Part shown: one piece after another, positions 25,235 to 33,375 of the stretch
How positions within the stretch are numbered: position 1 is the first letter of the stretch
How the letters are laid out: each line of letters opens with the position of its first letter
Assembly (NCBI RefSeq): GCF_014596525.1
Contig: NZ_MSJP01000094.1
Location: forward strand, 1 to 64,000
From: Streptomyces sp. CBMA291
GTDB lineage: Bacteria > Actinomycetota > Actinomycetes > Streptomycetales > Streptomycetaceae
Reading direction: 5' to 3'
DNA length: 64,000 nt
The notes under the pieces: model-generated
Databases searched by the model: none
What the model saw: only the letters and a program-made list of their open reading frames with translations
What the model was told of the DNA's origin: nothing
Made by a program: the position numbers and the translations under genes

Positions 25235-27057
25235 CGGGTGCCTCCCTCGCGTCCGGCGCGGGCGGCGAGGGCGCGGGCGACGAGCGGGGGCCCGACGACC
25301 GTGGCGAGGAGGAGGACGGCGGAGAGGGCCATGAGCAGGCCGCGCAGACCGCCTCCGGTGTCGGCGGCGAGGGTGACCGGGGTGGCGACGACGCTGCCGC
25401 CGCCCCCGTCCTGGCCGATGCCGCCTCCGCCGCCTCCGCCACCGGCGGTCGCGCCGCCGTCGGCGAGCACCTCGCCCGTGTCGGGGTCGACGGCGGCGCC
25501 GCCGCCGGTGGCGGTGCCGGTCGCGCCCGAGCCTCCGGTGGCGCCGCCGCCGGTGGCCGTACCGGCGGCGCCCGAACCGCCGCCGGTCGTGGTGGTGTTG
25601 GCGCCGCCGGTGGTTCCTCCGGTGGTACCGCCCGAGGCCGTGCCCGCTCCGGATCCGCCGGTCGAACCGCCGGACGTGGTGCCGCCGTTGGTGCTGCCGC
25701 CGGTCGAACCTCCGGTGGCCGTACCGCCGTTGGATCCGTTGGTCACGGGGGTGTCGTTGCCGTGCGCGCCTCCGGTGCCGGCGGAGCACTGGGTGGGGCC
25801 GCGCTTGTCACAGGGCTGCGGCCGGGGCGCGTTCTTGGCGAGGGTGTTGGTGCCGTCCGCCGAGAAGGTGGGGTTGCGGCAGTCGGACAGGTCGACGGCG
25901 CCGGTCGGCGCGCCGGGGATGCGGCGGATCTGCTCGAAGCCCGCCTGGACGAGGTTCTTCGGCAGCGGCGAGTAGCCCAGTTCCTCGGCCTGCTGCTGGC
26001 CCTCGCAGAGGAAGTAGCGGGCGAAGGTGCCCAGCGAGCGGCCCTTCTCCTGGGTGTGCGGGGCGGTCTCGCTGGTGGGGACGACCATGTAGCTGTAGCT
26101 GGAGAGCGGGTAGCCGCGCGAGTCCCTGGTGCGGTAGACGTCGTCGAGGATCTGGGTGAGGTAGTTCGTCGAGTTCCGGTCGTCGTTGATCCGCGCGTTC
26201 ATCAGGGCGACGGCGACGCTGGAGGCGGTGGGCTCGACGTAGTACCCGGCGGAGTTGAGGATCTTGGCGACGGGGAAGTGCGCGTTCATCGCGTACGAGT
26301 ACTCGACGTAGGTGATGGCGCCCTCGCCCTGCGGCTGGCGGACGTGCGCGGAGACGCCGAGGGAGCCGGACTTGGCGACGGTGGTGGTGCCGGGCACCAC
26401 CGGGAAGTACGAGGTCATGCCGCAGGGCGTCTGGCGTCCGGCCCGTCGGCAGTAGTCGTCCCAGGTGTCGCTCTGCTCCTTGGCGAGCCAGGTGGTGAAC
26501 TGGGCGGTGGTGCCCGAGCCGTCGGAGCGGACGACGGGCACGATCCGGCGGGCCGGGAGGACGAGACCGGGGTTGTCGGCCTTGATCTCCGGCGCGTTCC
26601 ACATGGTCAGCTGCCCGGTGAAGATCTTCGCGAGGACGGGGCCCGACAGACGCAGGTTGGTGACCTGCCGGCCGCCGATCCGCAGGTTGTACATGAAGGC
26701 GGTGCCGCCCGCGACGATCGGCATGTACGCGTAGCCGCGCCCCGGCGGCACGTCGGTGGCGTTGCCGTCCTTGAGGCCGTACGGGATCTCGGAGACGGCG
26801 AAGTCGACGGTGCCGTTCTTGAACTGCTCGCGGCCCTGGGAGGAGCCGTTGGCGTTGAAGTTGACGGTCAGGCCGATGTTGGCGCCGATGTTGCGGCGCC
26901 ACTGCTCGACGGCGTTGGAGCTCCAGGTGGAGCCGGAGCCGGTGATCTTGGTGTATCCGGCGGCCTGCGCGGCGGGCGGCCGGACGAGGAGGGCGAGCAG
27001 CGCGCACAGGACGGCGGCCAGGCCCAGGAGGCTGCGGGTGGCGGACACGGGTCTCAC
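25231..27057 (-). CDS. pstS: PstS-family substrate-binding protein with membrane anchor
   Basis: A 608-residue binding protein: signal peptide (1-32, PPAAQA), PstS-like domain (about 33-375) with TGSGSTW, FAVSEIPYG and the phosphate-loop type VVRSDGSGTTAQFTTW, then a ~170-residue Gly/Thr/Ser linker, LAADTGG and a C-terminal membrane helix with basic tail. Most Gram-positive PstS proteins are lipoproteins; this one lacks a lipobox and is instead held by its C-terminus. The GTG at 27057 overlaps the pstA stop. The intact SGTT loop suggests it does bind an oxyanion, probably phosphate or a related ligand. Confidence 0.85.
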   Translation of the reverse strand: MRPVSATRSLLGLAAVLCALLALLVRPPAAQAAGYTKITGSGSTWSSNAVEQWRRNIGANIGLTVNFNANGSSQGREQFKNGTVDFAVSEIPYGLKDGNATDVPPGRGYAYMPIVAGGTAFMYNLRIGGRQVTNLRLSGPVLAKIFTGQLTMWNAPEIKADNPGLVLPARRIVPVVRSDGSGTTAQFTTWLAKEQSDTWDDYCRRAGRQTPCGMTSYFPVVPGTTTVAKSGSLGVSAHVRQPQGEGAITYVEYSYAMNAHFPVAKILNSAGYYVEPTASSVAVALMNARINDDRNSTNYLTQILDDVYRTRDSRGYPLSSYSYMVVPTSETAPHTQEKGRSLGTFARYFLCEGQQQAEELGYSPLPKNLVQAGFEQIRRIPGAPTGAVDLSDCRNPTFSADGTNTLAKNAPRPQPCDKRGPTQCSAGTGGAHGNDTPVTNGSNGGTATGGSTGGSTNGGTTSGGSTGGSGAGTASGGTTGGTTGGANTTTTGGGSGAAGTATGGGATGGSGATGTATGGGAAVDPDTGEVLADGGATAGGGGGGGGIGQDGGGGSVVATPVTLAADTGGGLRGLLMALSAVLLLATVVGPPLVARALAARAGREGGTR

Positions 27058-28253
27058 GGCGTACTCCTCGGTGACACGGGTGCGGATCGGTCCGGGCGGG
27101 CGGCGTCCCGCCGGGACGCGAGGGCCCGGCGCCGCTCCTGGCGCTTCGTCAGCTGTCCGGGGCCGCGCCCGCCCGCGATCCGGGCGAGGACGAAGAGGAG
27201 CAGGACGAGCAGCATGAGGACGGCGGCGGTGCCGAAGCCGCGGGCGATCATGTTCGGTTCGGGCGACTTGACGAGTTCGAAGGTGGCGAGCGGCAGGGAG
27301 ACCTGGGCGCCGGAGGTCGGCAGGGCGTTCAGCTCGGCGGTGAACCCGGCGGTGAGCAGCACGGGCGAGGTCTCCCCCACCCCGCGCGCGGTGCCGAGGA
27401 TCACGGCGGTGGTGAGTCCGGAGCGGGCGGTCGGCAGGACCACGTGCCAGACCGTGCGCCAGCGCGAGGAGCCCATGGCGTACGAGGCTTCCCGCAGGGT
27501 GCCGGGGACCAGGCGGATGACGACGTCGGAGGCGCGGATGATGATCGGCAGCATCATCACGGAGAGCGCGAGCGAGGCGGCGAATCCGGAGCGCTCCATG
27601 CCGAGGCCCAGGATGACGGTGGCGTAGATGAAGAGTCCGGCCACGATCGAGGGCAGCGCCGTCATCGCCTCGACGATGGTGCGGACGAGCCGGGCGAAGG
27701 CGCCGGGCACCTCGTTGAGGAAGACGGCGCAGACGATGCCGGAGGGCACGGTGAGCGCGAGCGCGATGCCGACCTGTTCGAGGGTGCCGACGACGGCGTG
27801 CAGGATGCCGCCGACGTCGAGGGGTTCGAGCGGTCCCGCGAGGCTCATGTCCTCGGTGAAGAAGTTGAGGTGGACCAGGGCCTCGCGGCCTTCCCAGAGG
27901 GTGAAGGCGACGACGAAGACGAGGACGGCGAGGAGGAGGAGGCCGAGGCTGCGCACGACGACGCCCGCGATCCGGTCCCGGACGGCGGGCCCGTCCTCGT
28001 CGAAGGAGACGAGCAGCGCGTAGAGCCCGAGGAAGAGGACGTACGCGACGAGGACGAAGCCGACGGCGCCGCTGAAGGGCAGCAGCCGGGCGAAGAGCAG
28101 CCAGGTCAGGGCGAGCGAGGCGACGGCGGCGCCGAGTCCGGCGTACACGTCGGAGGCGCGCAGGCTGCCGGTGGTCCTTCGGTGTTCGGTTCCGGGCGGC
28201 GGGGCCGTCTCGGCGGGCGGGCGCAGCGTCGGCCGCTCCGGGGCGATGGTCAT
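27054..28253 (-). CDS. pstA: Pst-like ABC permease PstA
   Basis: A 399-residue membrane permease with about eight hydrophobic segments, the PstA family features (a TALPSIVAGLFIY segment and the coupling loop EASYAMGSSRWRTVWHVVLPTA) and a basic C-terminal extension rich in Arg. It pairs with PstC to form the translocation channel. It starts at the ATG at 28253, 109 bp after pstC, and its stop overlaps the pstS start. The N-terminus has two or three extra membrane helices (about 40-130) compared with typical ~300-residue PstA. Confidence 0.9.
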   Translation of the reverse strand: MTIAPERPTLRPPAETAPPPGTEHRRTTGSLRASDVYAGLGAAVASLALTWLLFARLLPFSGAVGFVLVAYVLFLGLYALLVSFDEDGPAVRDRIAGVVVRSLGLLLLAVLVFVVAFTLWEGREALVHLNFFTEDMSLAGPLEPLDVGGILHAVVGTLEQVGIALALTVPSGIVCAVFLNEVPGAFARLVRTIVEAMTALPSIVAGLFIYATVILGLGMERSGFAASLALSVMMLPIIIRASDVVIRLVPGTLREASYAMGSSRWRTVWHVVLPTARSGLTTAVILGTARGVGETSPVLLTAGFTAELNALPTSGAQVSLPLATFELVKSPEPNMIARGFGTAAVLMLLVLLLFVLARIAGGRGPGQLTKRQERRRALASRRDAARPDRSAPVSPRSTP

Positions 28254-28362
28254 GTCGTTCGGGTCCCCCTCGGGGAGCTGTGGGGCCCGTCCACGCGCGT
28301 GGAGCGGGCCGGGGGTTCGGTGGGGTGCGGTCGGCGGGCGGCCCTGGCCTCCCGGACCGTCC

Positions 28363-29406
28363 CTACGCGTCGCTGGTGGCGCCGGAGCGGCTGCGGGCGA
28401 CGATGGACGAGGCGGCGAAGTTGACGATCAGGGTCATGACGAAGAGCGCGAATCCGGCGGCCATCAGGGCGGACATGCCGAAGGGCGTGGCTTCGCCGTA
28501 GCGCAGGGCGATCAGCGAGGAGACCGAGCTGGTGCCGGTCTGGAGGACGTGCCACTGGATGGTGAAGACCTGCGAGATGACCATGTAGACGGCGATGGTC
28601 TCGCCGAGGGCGCGGCCGAGGCCGAGCATGGTGCCGCCGATCATGCCACCCTTGCCGAAGGGCAGGACGACGCTGCGGATCATGCCCCAGCGGGTGGCGC
28701 CGAGCGCGTAGGCGCCCTCCCGTTCGCCCGCCGGTGCCTGGGAGAAGACCTCGCGCATGATCGAGCAGATGATCGGCGCGACCATCATCGCGACGACGAG
28801 CCCGGCGACGAAGGTCGACGAGGTGTAGACGGTGGGCGGGGCCAGCGGGTCGTCCGGGTCGGCGCCGTCGACCCGGAGGAAGGGGATCCAGCCGAGGTAG
28901 GTGGCGATCCAGCGGGCGATCGGCAGGATCGATTCCTCAAGCCAGAAGACGCCCCACAGTCCGTAGACGACGGAGGGCACGGCGGCCATCAGGTCGACGG
29001 TGGAGACCAGGGTGCGGCGCAGCCGGGGCGGGGCGTACTCGGAGATGTAGAGCGCCGCCCCGGTGGCCAGCGGTACGGCCACGCAGATCGCCACGAGGGC
29101 GATGAGGACCGTGCCGAGGAGGACGGCGGCGATGCCGAAGCGTCCGCCGTCGGGCTCCCAGTTCTCCGTGGTGAGGAAGGCCGGCCCGGCACGGTCGAGG
29201 GCCTGCCAGGCGCGGATCAGCAGGAAGCCTCCGACGAGGAGCATGACCGCGAGGACGAGGCCGCCGCCGGTGCGGGCGACGGTGCGGAAGACCCGGTCGG
29301 GAAGGCCGGGGTCGGCGTACAGCCGTCTCGGCGTGTCGGGCGGCGGGTCCGCCGGGCTGCCGGACGGCCGCCGGCCGTTCGGTGGGTCAAGGGTCTCGGT
29401 CGTCAC
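28363..29406 (-). CDS. pstC: Pst-like ABC permease PstC
   Basis: First gene of the operon; a 347-residue permease with six or so membrane helices, PstC motifs LMAAVPSVVYGLWGVFW and EGAYALGATRWGMIRSVVLPFG (the ATPase-coupling loop), and a cytoplasmic Pro-rich N-terminus. The start is the GTG at 29406 (TTETLDPPN). An open frame continues far upstream but overlaps the DUF1508 gene and has no family similarity. The operon promoter should lie in 29407-29483; a GTTCAC-type heptamer occurs on each strand here but not as PHO-box direct repeats. Confidence 0.9.
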   Translation of the reverse strand: MTTETLDPPNGRRPSGSPADPPPDTPRRLYADPGLPDRVFRTVARTGGGLVLAVMLLVGGFLLIRAWQALDRAGPAFLTTENWEPDGGRFGIAAVLLGTVLIALVAICVAVPLATGAALYISEYAPPRLRRTLVSTVDLMAAVPSVVYGLWGVFWLEESILPIARWIATYLGWIPFLRVDGADPDDPLAPPTVYTSSTFVAGLVVAMMVAPIICSIMREVFSQAPAGEREGAYALGATRWGMIRSVVLPFGKGGMIGGTMLGLGRALGETIAVYMVISQVFTIQWHVLQTGTSSVSSLIALRYGEATPFGMSALMAAGFALFVMTLIVNFAASSIVARSRSGATSDA

Positions 29407-29483
29407 GGTACGACGTAAGTCCCGCCGGGTGGACTCGTCGGCCCCGTCATGTGAACGGGGGGCGTGCGCGGGGCAACTTCCGT

Positions 29484-29855
29484 TCACCGAAGCACTGTTG
29501 AGGCCCATCCGGGCCCCTCGTCGGCGATCAGTGCCCGGAACCGCGCATAAGCGGTGCGACAGGTGGAATGGCGCTCGTAGGAGCGTCCGGAGAGGGCGGC
29601 GGTCCGCCCCTCCGTGTCGCGCAGCAGCCAGACCCAGCCGTTGCCGCCGGCGGTGTGCTGCACCCCGCCTGCCATGGCCTCGTGTCCGGCGCACAGGACG
29701 GCGAAGGCCTCCCGGCAGCCGGCGTGGTCGTCGTAGAAGCCCCCCGACTTCGCCACGACCCGTCCGTTCTGGGCGACGAGCCGCCACCCGTAGCGGCCGT
29801 CGGTCCCCATGTCGACCAGACAGCGTGTTCCGGACACACCTGTGCCCTTGGTCAT
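29484..29855 (-). CDS. DUF1508 (YegP-like) protein, two repeats
   Basis: A 123-residue protein made of two YegP-type beta-hairpin repeats: RYGWRLVAQNGRVVAKSGGF (about 20-60) and GNGWVWLLRDTEGRTAALSG (about 72-110). The family is small, of unknown function, and induced by stress in some bacteria. ATG at 29855 (MTKGTGVSG) is preferred; a GTG at 29870 is in frame. A possible -10 TAGATT lies upstream in an AT-richer stretch that also has a GTCTCGGC/GCCGAGAC inverted repeat (29872-29906). It ends 77 bp before the pstC start on the same strand. Confidence 0.8.
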   Translation of the reverse strand: MTKGTGVSGTRCLVDMGTDGRYGWRLVAQNGRVVAKSGGFYDDHAGCREAFAVLCAGHEAMAGGVQHTAGGNGWVWLLRDTEGRTAALSGRSYERHSTCRTAYARFRALIADEGPGWASTVLR

Positions 29856-30014
29856 CGCCCCCACCCCCACAGTCTCGGCAGGGGCAATCTATTGAGCGGC
29901 CGAGACAGTTGGGAGATAAACCAAATTCGGGCGGAGACGCTTCACCCTGCCGTTGCCCCTAGGACACCGGAGGACCCCCGGGGGCCCCGGAATCCCGGGG
30001 GCGGGACGTCGAGA

Positions 30015-30698
30015 TCAAGCCGTGGCGGCCAGGATCACGAGCAGCAGGAACCCCGCGACGGCGGGACCGACGATCTCGTACGCCCAGCGGACCCGCACCT
30101 CGCCCTGCGCGTCCGGGTCCTTGGCGTGCTGGGCCGCCATCTCGCGCAGATCGGCGACGGTCTGGTCGGTGGGGGCGATCCGGGAGGCCCGGTCCCGGAC
30201 GTCGGCGGCGGTGGAGACGTGCCCGTGCGGGTCGTCCTGGGAGGCGCGGACGGCCTTGCGGGCGGCCTTCTTGCGCTGCCGGAGCGAGACGGGCACCGCC
30301 CACAGCTGGTACTTGGCGCCGTCCTGGGTGAAGACCTCGCTGGAGTAACCGGCCCGGATGTCGGCGACCTGTGCCAGGGGCAGCGTGATCGTCCGGAAGG
30401 GGTTGCGGATACGGAGCCGGCCGTGGCCCGCGTACACGGCGGGCCGGATCGTGAAGGCCACGATCAGCGGGACGGCGAGGACGAGCCCGGCCAGCGCGTA
30501 CCAGGGCGCGCGGCCCTCGCCCCGGATCATCGCGTCCCCTGCGAACAGGGCCGCGACGAGCAGCAGGAACACTCCCCCGGCGATGCCGAGGGGCGAGCGG
30601 AAGGACCGGTCGGCGAAGTCGTCGGCCGGCTGCTGCTCGGGGGTCGACGCGCGCCTCGGCTCGTGGCCGGGCTCGGGGGTCGGCTCGGGGGTCGTCAT
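30015..30698 (-). CDS. PH-domain membrane protein
   Basis: A 227-residue protein with a Pro-rich cytoplasmic N-terminus, two membrane helices (about 38-56 and 66-84), a PH-like domain (about 88-150, RPAVYAGHGRLRIRNPFRTI...) and a C-terminal membrane helix (about 205-225). Such proteins are common in actinomycetes and have no assigned function. CAGAAT lies 7 nt before the ATG, hinting at a leaderless transcript. It is likely the conserved gene (SCO4915 type) flanking the inserted operon, though that recall is uncertain. Confidence 0.75.
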   Translation of the reverse strand: MTTPEPTPEPGHEPRRASTPEQQPADDFADRSFRSPLGIAGGVFLLLVAALFAGDAMIRGEGRAPWYALAGLVLAVPLIVAFTIRPAVYAGHGRLRIRNPFRTITLPLAQVADIRAGYSSEVFTQDGAKYQLWAVPVSLRQRKKAARKAVRASQDDPHGHVSTAADVRDRASRIAPTDQTVADLREMAAQHAKDPDAQGEVRVRWAYEIVGPAVAGFLLLVILAATA

Positions 30699-30732
30699 GC
30701 CGCCGATTCTGCCTCAGCGGACCCGGGGCGAC

Positions 30733-31349
30733 TCAGGCGGCCCGCGCGGCCGTCAGGTCCGCGTACAGAATGATGTCGTCCGGGCGGTGTCCGTCGGCCG
30801 GCTCTCCGCCGCAGGTGACGAGCCTGAGTTCGGGCCCCCGGGTGTCGCCGTACACCTTGGCGGTCGGGAAGGCGTCCTTGTCGGCCTGCTCCAGTTCCCT
30901 GACCCGGAAGACCGCGGTGGTGCCGTCGGCGCGGGTCACGGTGATCTCGTCGCCGACCCGGACGCGGGAGACGTCCTTCAGGACGGCGGGGCCCTCGACG
31001 GTGTCGAAGTGTCCGATGAGGACGGCGGGGCCGGTCTCGCCGGGGGTGACGCCCTTGTCGTACCAGCCGATGCGGTCGGCGTCCGCGACCGAGGGCACCT
31101 CGACGGTCCCGTCGGCGGCGAGCCCCAGAGTGAGGAAGGGCCCGGTGCCGACCCCGGCGGCGGGGATCCGCACCCGGACGGGCAGCGACCGGGCGAGCCC
31201 GGCGGCACGGGGGTCGCGGCGGCCGGGGAGATCCGGGCGGGCGGGGTGTCGGCCCCGGGCTCGGCCCCGGCGGAACAGCCGGTGAGGCCGAGGAGCACGA
31301 CCCCGACGAGGAGGGAGACGGTACGGGCGGGACGGCGGCGAGACGGCAC
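30733..31349 (-). pseudogene. Class F sortase gene with an apparent -1 frameshift
   Basis: The 3' part (open from 31173 and beyond) encodes a complete class F sortase domain: RVRIPAAGVGTGPFLTLGL, catalytic His in VLIGHFDTV, catalytic Cys in LRLVTCGGE and Arg in GHRPDDIILYA. Its natural N-terminus, PSRRRPARTVSLLVGVVLLG then a lipobox-like LTGC, lies in another frame from a GTG at 31349. One extra G in the G5 run 31209-31213 would join the two as ...AAATPRAAGLARSLPVRVRIP, typical of the family. Either the gene is recently broken or the base call is wrong. Confidence 0.75.
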
Positions 31350-31410
31350 GGCGGACTCCGGACGAACGACCGACGACCGGCCACCGGGAGACGGCGACCG
31401 GCCGGGGGCT

Positions 31411-31447
31411 GGGGTGGTGGTGGGGGGTGTGGGGTGTGGGGTGTGGG
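31411..31447 (+). repeat. G-quadruplex-prone G tract
   Basis: Six closely spaced G runs separated by short TGT or TGGTGGT spacers, 60-100 bp upstream of the sortase gene on the opposite strand. The pattern fits a G-quadruplex motif. Confidence 0.5.
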
Positions 31448-31461
31448 ACGACGGTCGGGCC

Positions 31462-31540
31462 GTCTCTTCCGGGTCCCGCCGTTCGGGCCCGCGTCTTCCG
31501 GTGCCGGGCGGCGCGGGTCGGGCGGAATCCGAGAAGAGAC
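31462..31540. repeat. Palindromic MITE-like element, copy C (79-bp deletion form)
   Basis: Has both terminal inverted repeats (GTCTCTTCCGGGTCC... and ...GAATCCGAGAAGAGAC) and both arms (GGGCCCGCGTCTTCCGGTGC / CGGGCGGCGCGGG) but lacks the ~75-bp core of copies B and D. The rest of 31350-31719 holds only the G-rich tract and GC-rich filler. Confidence 0.8.
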
Positions 31541-31719
31541 GCCCTGGCCCGCTCGGGTCAAGGGGGCGGGAAGGTCTCAGGGGGTAAGGGCCCGGCGCGC
31601 CGCCCCGGAGGGACGGCCGGGGCGGGGCGCCGGACGGGGTCCGTACGACCGTGTCCGGCGGCCCGCCGCCGGAGTGGGCTCCGGGGCGGGACGGACGCGG
31701 TCGGCGGACCGGCGGCGGA

Positions 31720-32160
31720 TCAGACACGACCGGCGGACCGGCAGCGAATCAGACGCGGTCGGCGGACCGGCGACGGAAGGCACGCGGCGGGCTTGGTCTC
31801 GGTCGCGGTCTCGGTCTCGGCGGGCTTGGTCTCCGCACCCGCGGGCTTCGCGTCCACCGGCTTCTCGTCCACCGGTCTTCGTCTCCACCGGCTTCGTCTC
31901 CACTGACTCCTCGTCCACCGGCCTTCGTCTCCACCGGCTTCGCGTCCGCCGGAGCCTCCACCCGGTTTCTCGCCCCCGCCTTCGCCGCAGCTGTCGGGGC
32001 CTCGGCGGGCCGGTGGCCGGGAGGCCAGGAGGCCAGGGGCCGCCGACAGCGCGGCGGCCTGACCGTCCGCCGCGAAGGCGGCTCCGGCGGTGAGCGCCGG
32101 GACGGGGAGCGCGGCACCCGCGAGGGCGACGGCGACGGCCGTCCCCGGCCTGTCCGTCAT
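31720..32160 (-). pseudogene. Secreted Ala/Lys/Thr repeat protein, frameshifted
   Basis: An ATG at 32160 opens a clear signal peptide (MTDRPGTAVAVALAGAALPV...AAFA). The downstream repeat region makes sense only when frames are switched: segments such as VEAPADAKPVETKAG, VDEESVETKPVETKTG and VDEKPVDAKPAGAETKPAET occur in three different frames between 31800 and 32040. The original product was probably a secreted protein with a (VDxKPVETK)-like repeat tail lying just upstream of the class F sortase. Several indels in G/C runs are needed to restore it, so it is either decayed or badly called sequence. The deoC promoter lies in the 214-bp gap to the right. Confidence 0.55.
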
Positions 32161-32349
32161 GGGCCACCGGCGCGTGACGGACCTCACCACCCCGGCCGGG
32201 AGGCGCCCCCGCACCCCGGCGACCCCGGCCCCCCATACCGCCACGCGCCCGGCCCCATACCGCCACGCCCCCGTCCCCGTACCCCCGCGACCCCGGACTC
32301 CCCCGCCACGGCCTCCGGCTTCCCCGGCCCCCCTCCCCTGTACAGGTCG

Positions 32350-32361
32350 CTACGCGCGTAG
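32350..32361. promoter_or_regulatory. Nucleoside-regulon operator at deoC
   Basis: Perfect CTACGCGCGTAG exactly filling the spacer between a TGTACA -35 (32339-32344) and a TATGCT -10 (32363-32368). Binding here would block RNA polymerase. The -10 ends 6 nt before the GTG start, so the message is probably leaderless. Confidence 0.85.
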
Positions 32362-32374
32362 ATATGCTCGACTG

Positions 32375-33370
32375 GTGACCATGCCCACCACTGCATCCGC
32401 AGCACCCTCCCCGGCGCCCACCGGCGCGGGAGGTGCCCCCTTCGCCGACGTGACCGCGTCCGACGGTGCGCTGCGCCGCTTCCTCCACGGGCTGCCCGGC
32501 GTCGACGCCGTCGGCCTGGAGGCGCGCGCCGCGACCCTCGGCACCCGTTCGATCAAGACCACGGCCAAGGCGTACGCCATCGACCTGGCCATTTCCATGA
32601 TCGACCTGACGACGCTCGAAGGCGCGGACACCCCGGGCAAGGTCCGGGCGCTCGCCGCCAAGGCCGTCCACCCCGATCCCTCCGACCGCACGGCCCCGAC
32701 GACCGCCGCCGTCTGCGTCTACCCCGACATGGTGGCCACCGCCAAGGCCGCCCTCGCGGGCTCCGGCGTCAAGGTCGCCTCCGTCGCCACCGCCTTCCCG
32801 GCGGGCCGGGCGGCGCTCCCGGTGAAGCTCGCCGACACGGCCGACGCCATCGCGGCGGGCGCCGACGAGATCGACATGGTCATCGACCGGGGCGCGTTCC
32901 TCTCCGGGCGGTATCTGGAGGTCTTCGAGCAGATCGCCGCGATCAAGGCCGAGTGCGGCGACCGCGCCCGGCTCAAGGTGATCTTCGAGACCGGCGAGCT
33001 GTCCACGTACGACAACATCCGCCGTGCCTCCTGGCTCGGCATGATGGCCGGCGCCGACTTCATCAAGACCTCCACCGGCAAGGTCGCGGTCAACGCCACC
33101 CCGGCGAACACCCTGCTCATGCTGGAGGCCGTACGCGACTTCCACGCGCAGACGGGCGTGCGGATCGGCGTGAAGCCGGCCGGCGGCATCCGCAACACCA
33201 AGGAAGCGATCAAGTTCCTGGTCCTCGTCAACGAGACCGCGGGCGAGGACTGGCTGGACAACCACTGGTTCCGCTTCGGCGCCTCCAGCCTGCTCAACGA
33301 CCTGCTGATGCAGCGCCAGAAGCTGGCGACCGGCCGCTACTCCGGCCCCGATTACGTGACGGTGGACTGA
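32375..33370 (+). CDS. deoC: Deoxyribose-phosphate aldolase
   Basis: Class I aldolase splitting 2-deoxyribose-5-phosphate into acetaldehyde and glyceraldehyde-3-phosphate. The 331-residue protein has a streptomycete N-terminal extension (1-45), then the TIM barrel with the catalytic Asp in EIDMVIDRG, the Schiff-base Lys in GADFIKTSTGK (Lys231) and the second Lys in GVKPAGGIR. GTG at 32375 is chosen because TATGCT is 6 nt away; an in-frame ATG at 32381 is two codons later. Two aldehyde dehydrogenase genes follow without a gap, presumably removing the acetaldehyde. The promoter is controlled by the CTACGCGCGTAG site. Confidence 0.95.
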   Translation: MTMPTTASAAPSPAPTGAGGAPFADVTASDGALRRFLHGLPGVDAVGLEARAATLGTRSIKTTAKAYAIDLAISMIDLTTLEGADTPGKVRALAAKAVHPDPSDRTAPTTAAVCVYPDMVATAKAALAGSGVKVASVATAFPAGRAALPVKLADTADAIAAGADEIDMVIDRGAFLSGRYLEVFEQIAAIKAECGDRARLKVIFETGELSTYDNIRRASWLGMMAGADFIKTSTGKVAVNATPANTLLMLEAVRDFHAQTGVRIGVKPAGGIRNTKEAIKFLVLVNETAGEDWLDNHWFRFGASSLLNDLLMQRQKLATGRYSGPDYVTVD

Positions 33371-33375
33371 TCAAC

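Noticed and set aside
28990..29400. N-terminal extension of pstC far upstream into the DUF1508 gene
   Set aside because: The open frame continues but lacks family similarity; the GTG at 29406 gives a normal PstC.
29407..29490. GTTCACC (29482-29488) and GTTCAC on the other strand as a PHO box for the Pst-like operon
   Set aside because: PhoP boxes are direct repeats of GTTCACC-type units at 11-bp spacing; here only single, oppositely oriented heptamers occur.
31577..33265. Minus-strand open frame of about 560 codons overlapping deoC
   Set aside because: Antisense to the deoC barrel; only its left third carries meaningful repeat sequence, which belongs to the frameshifted secreted gene.
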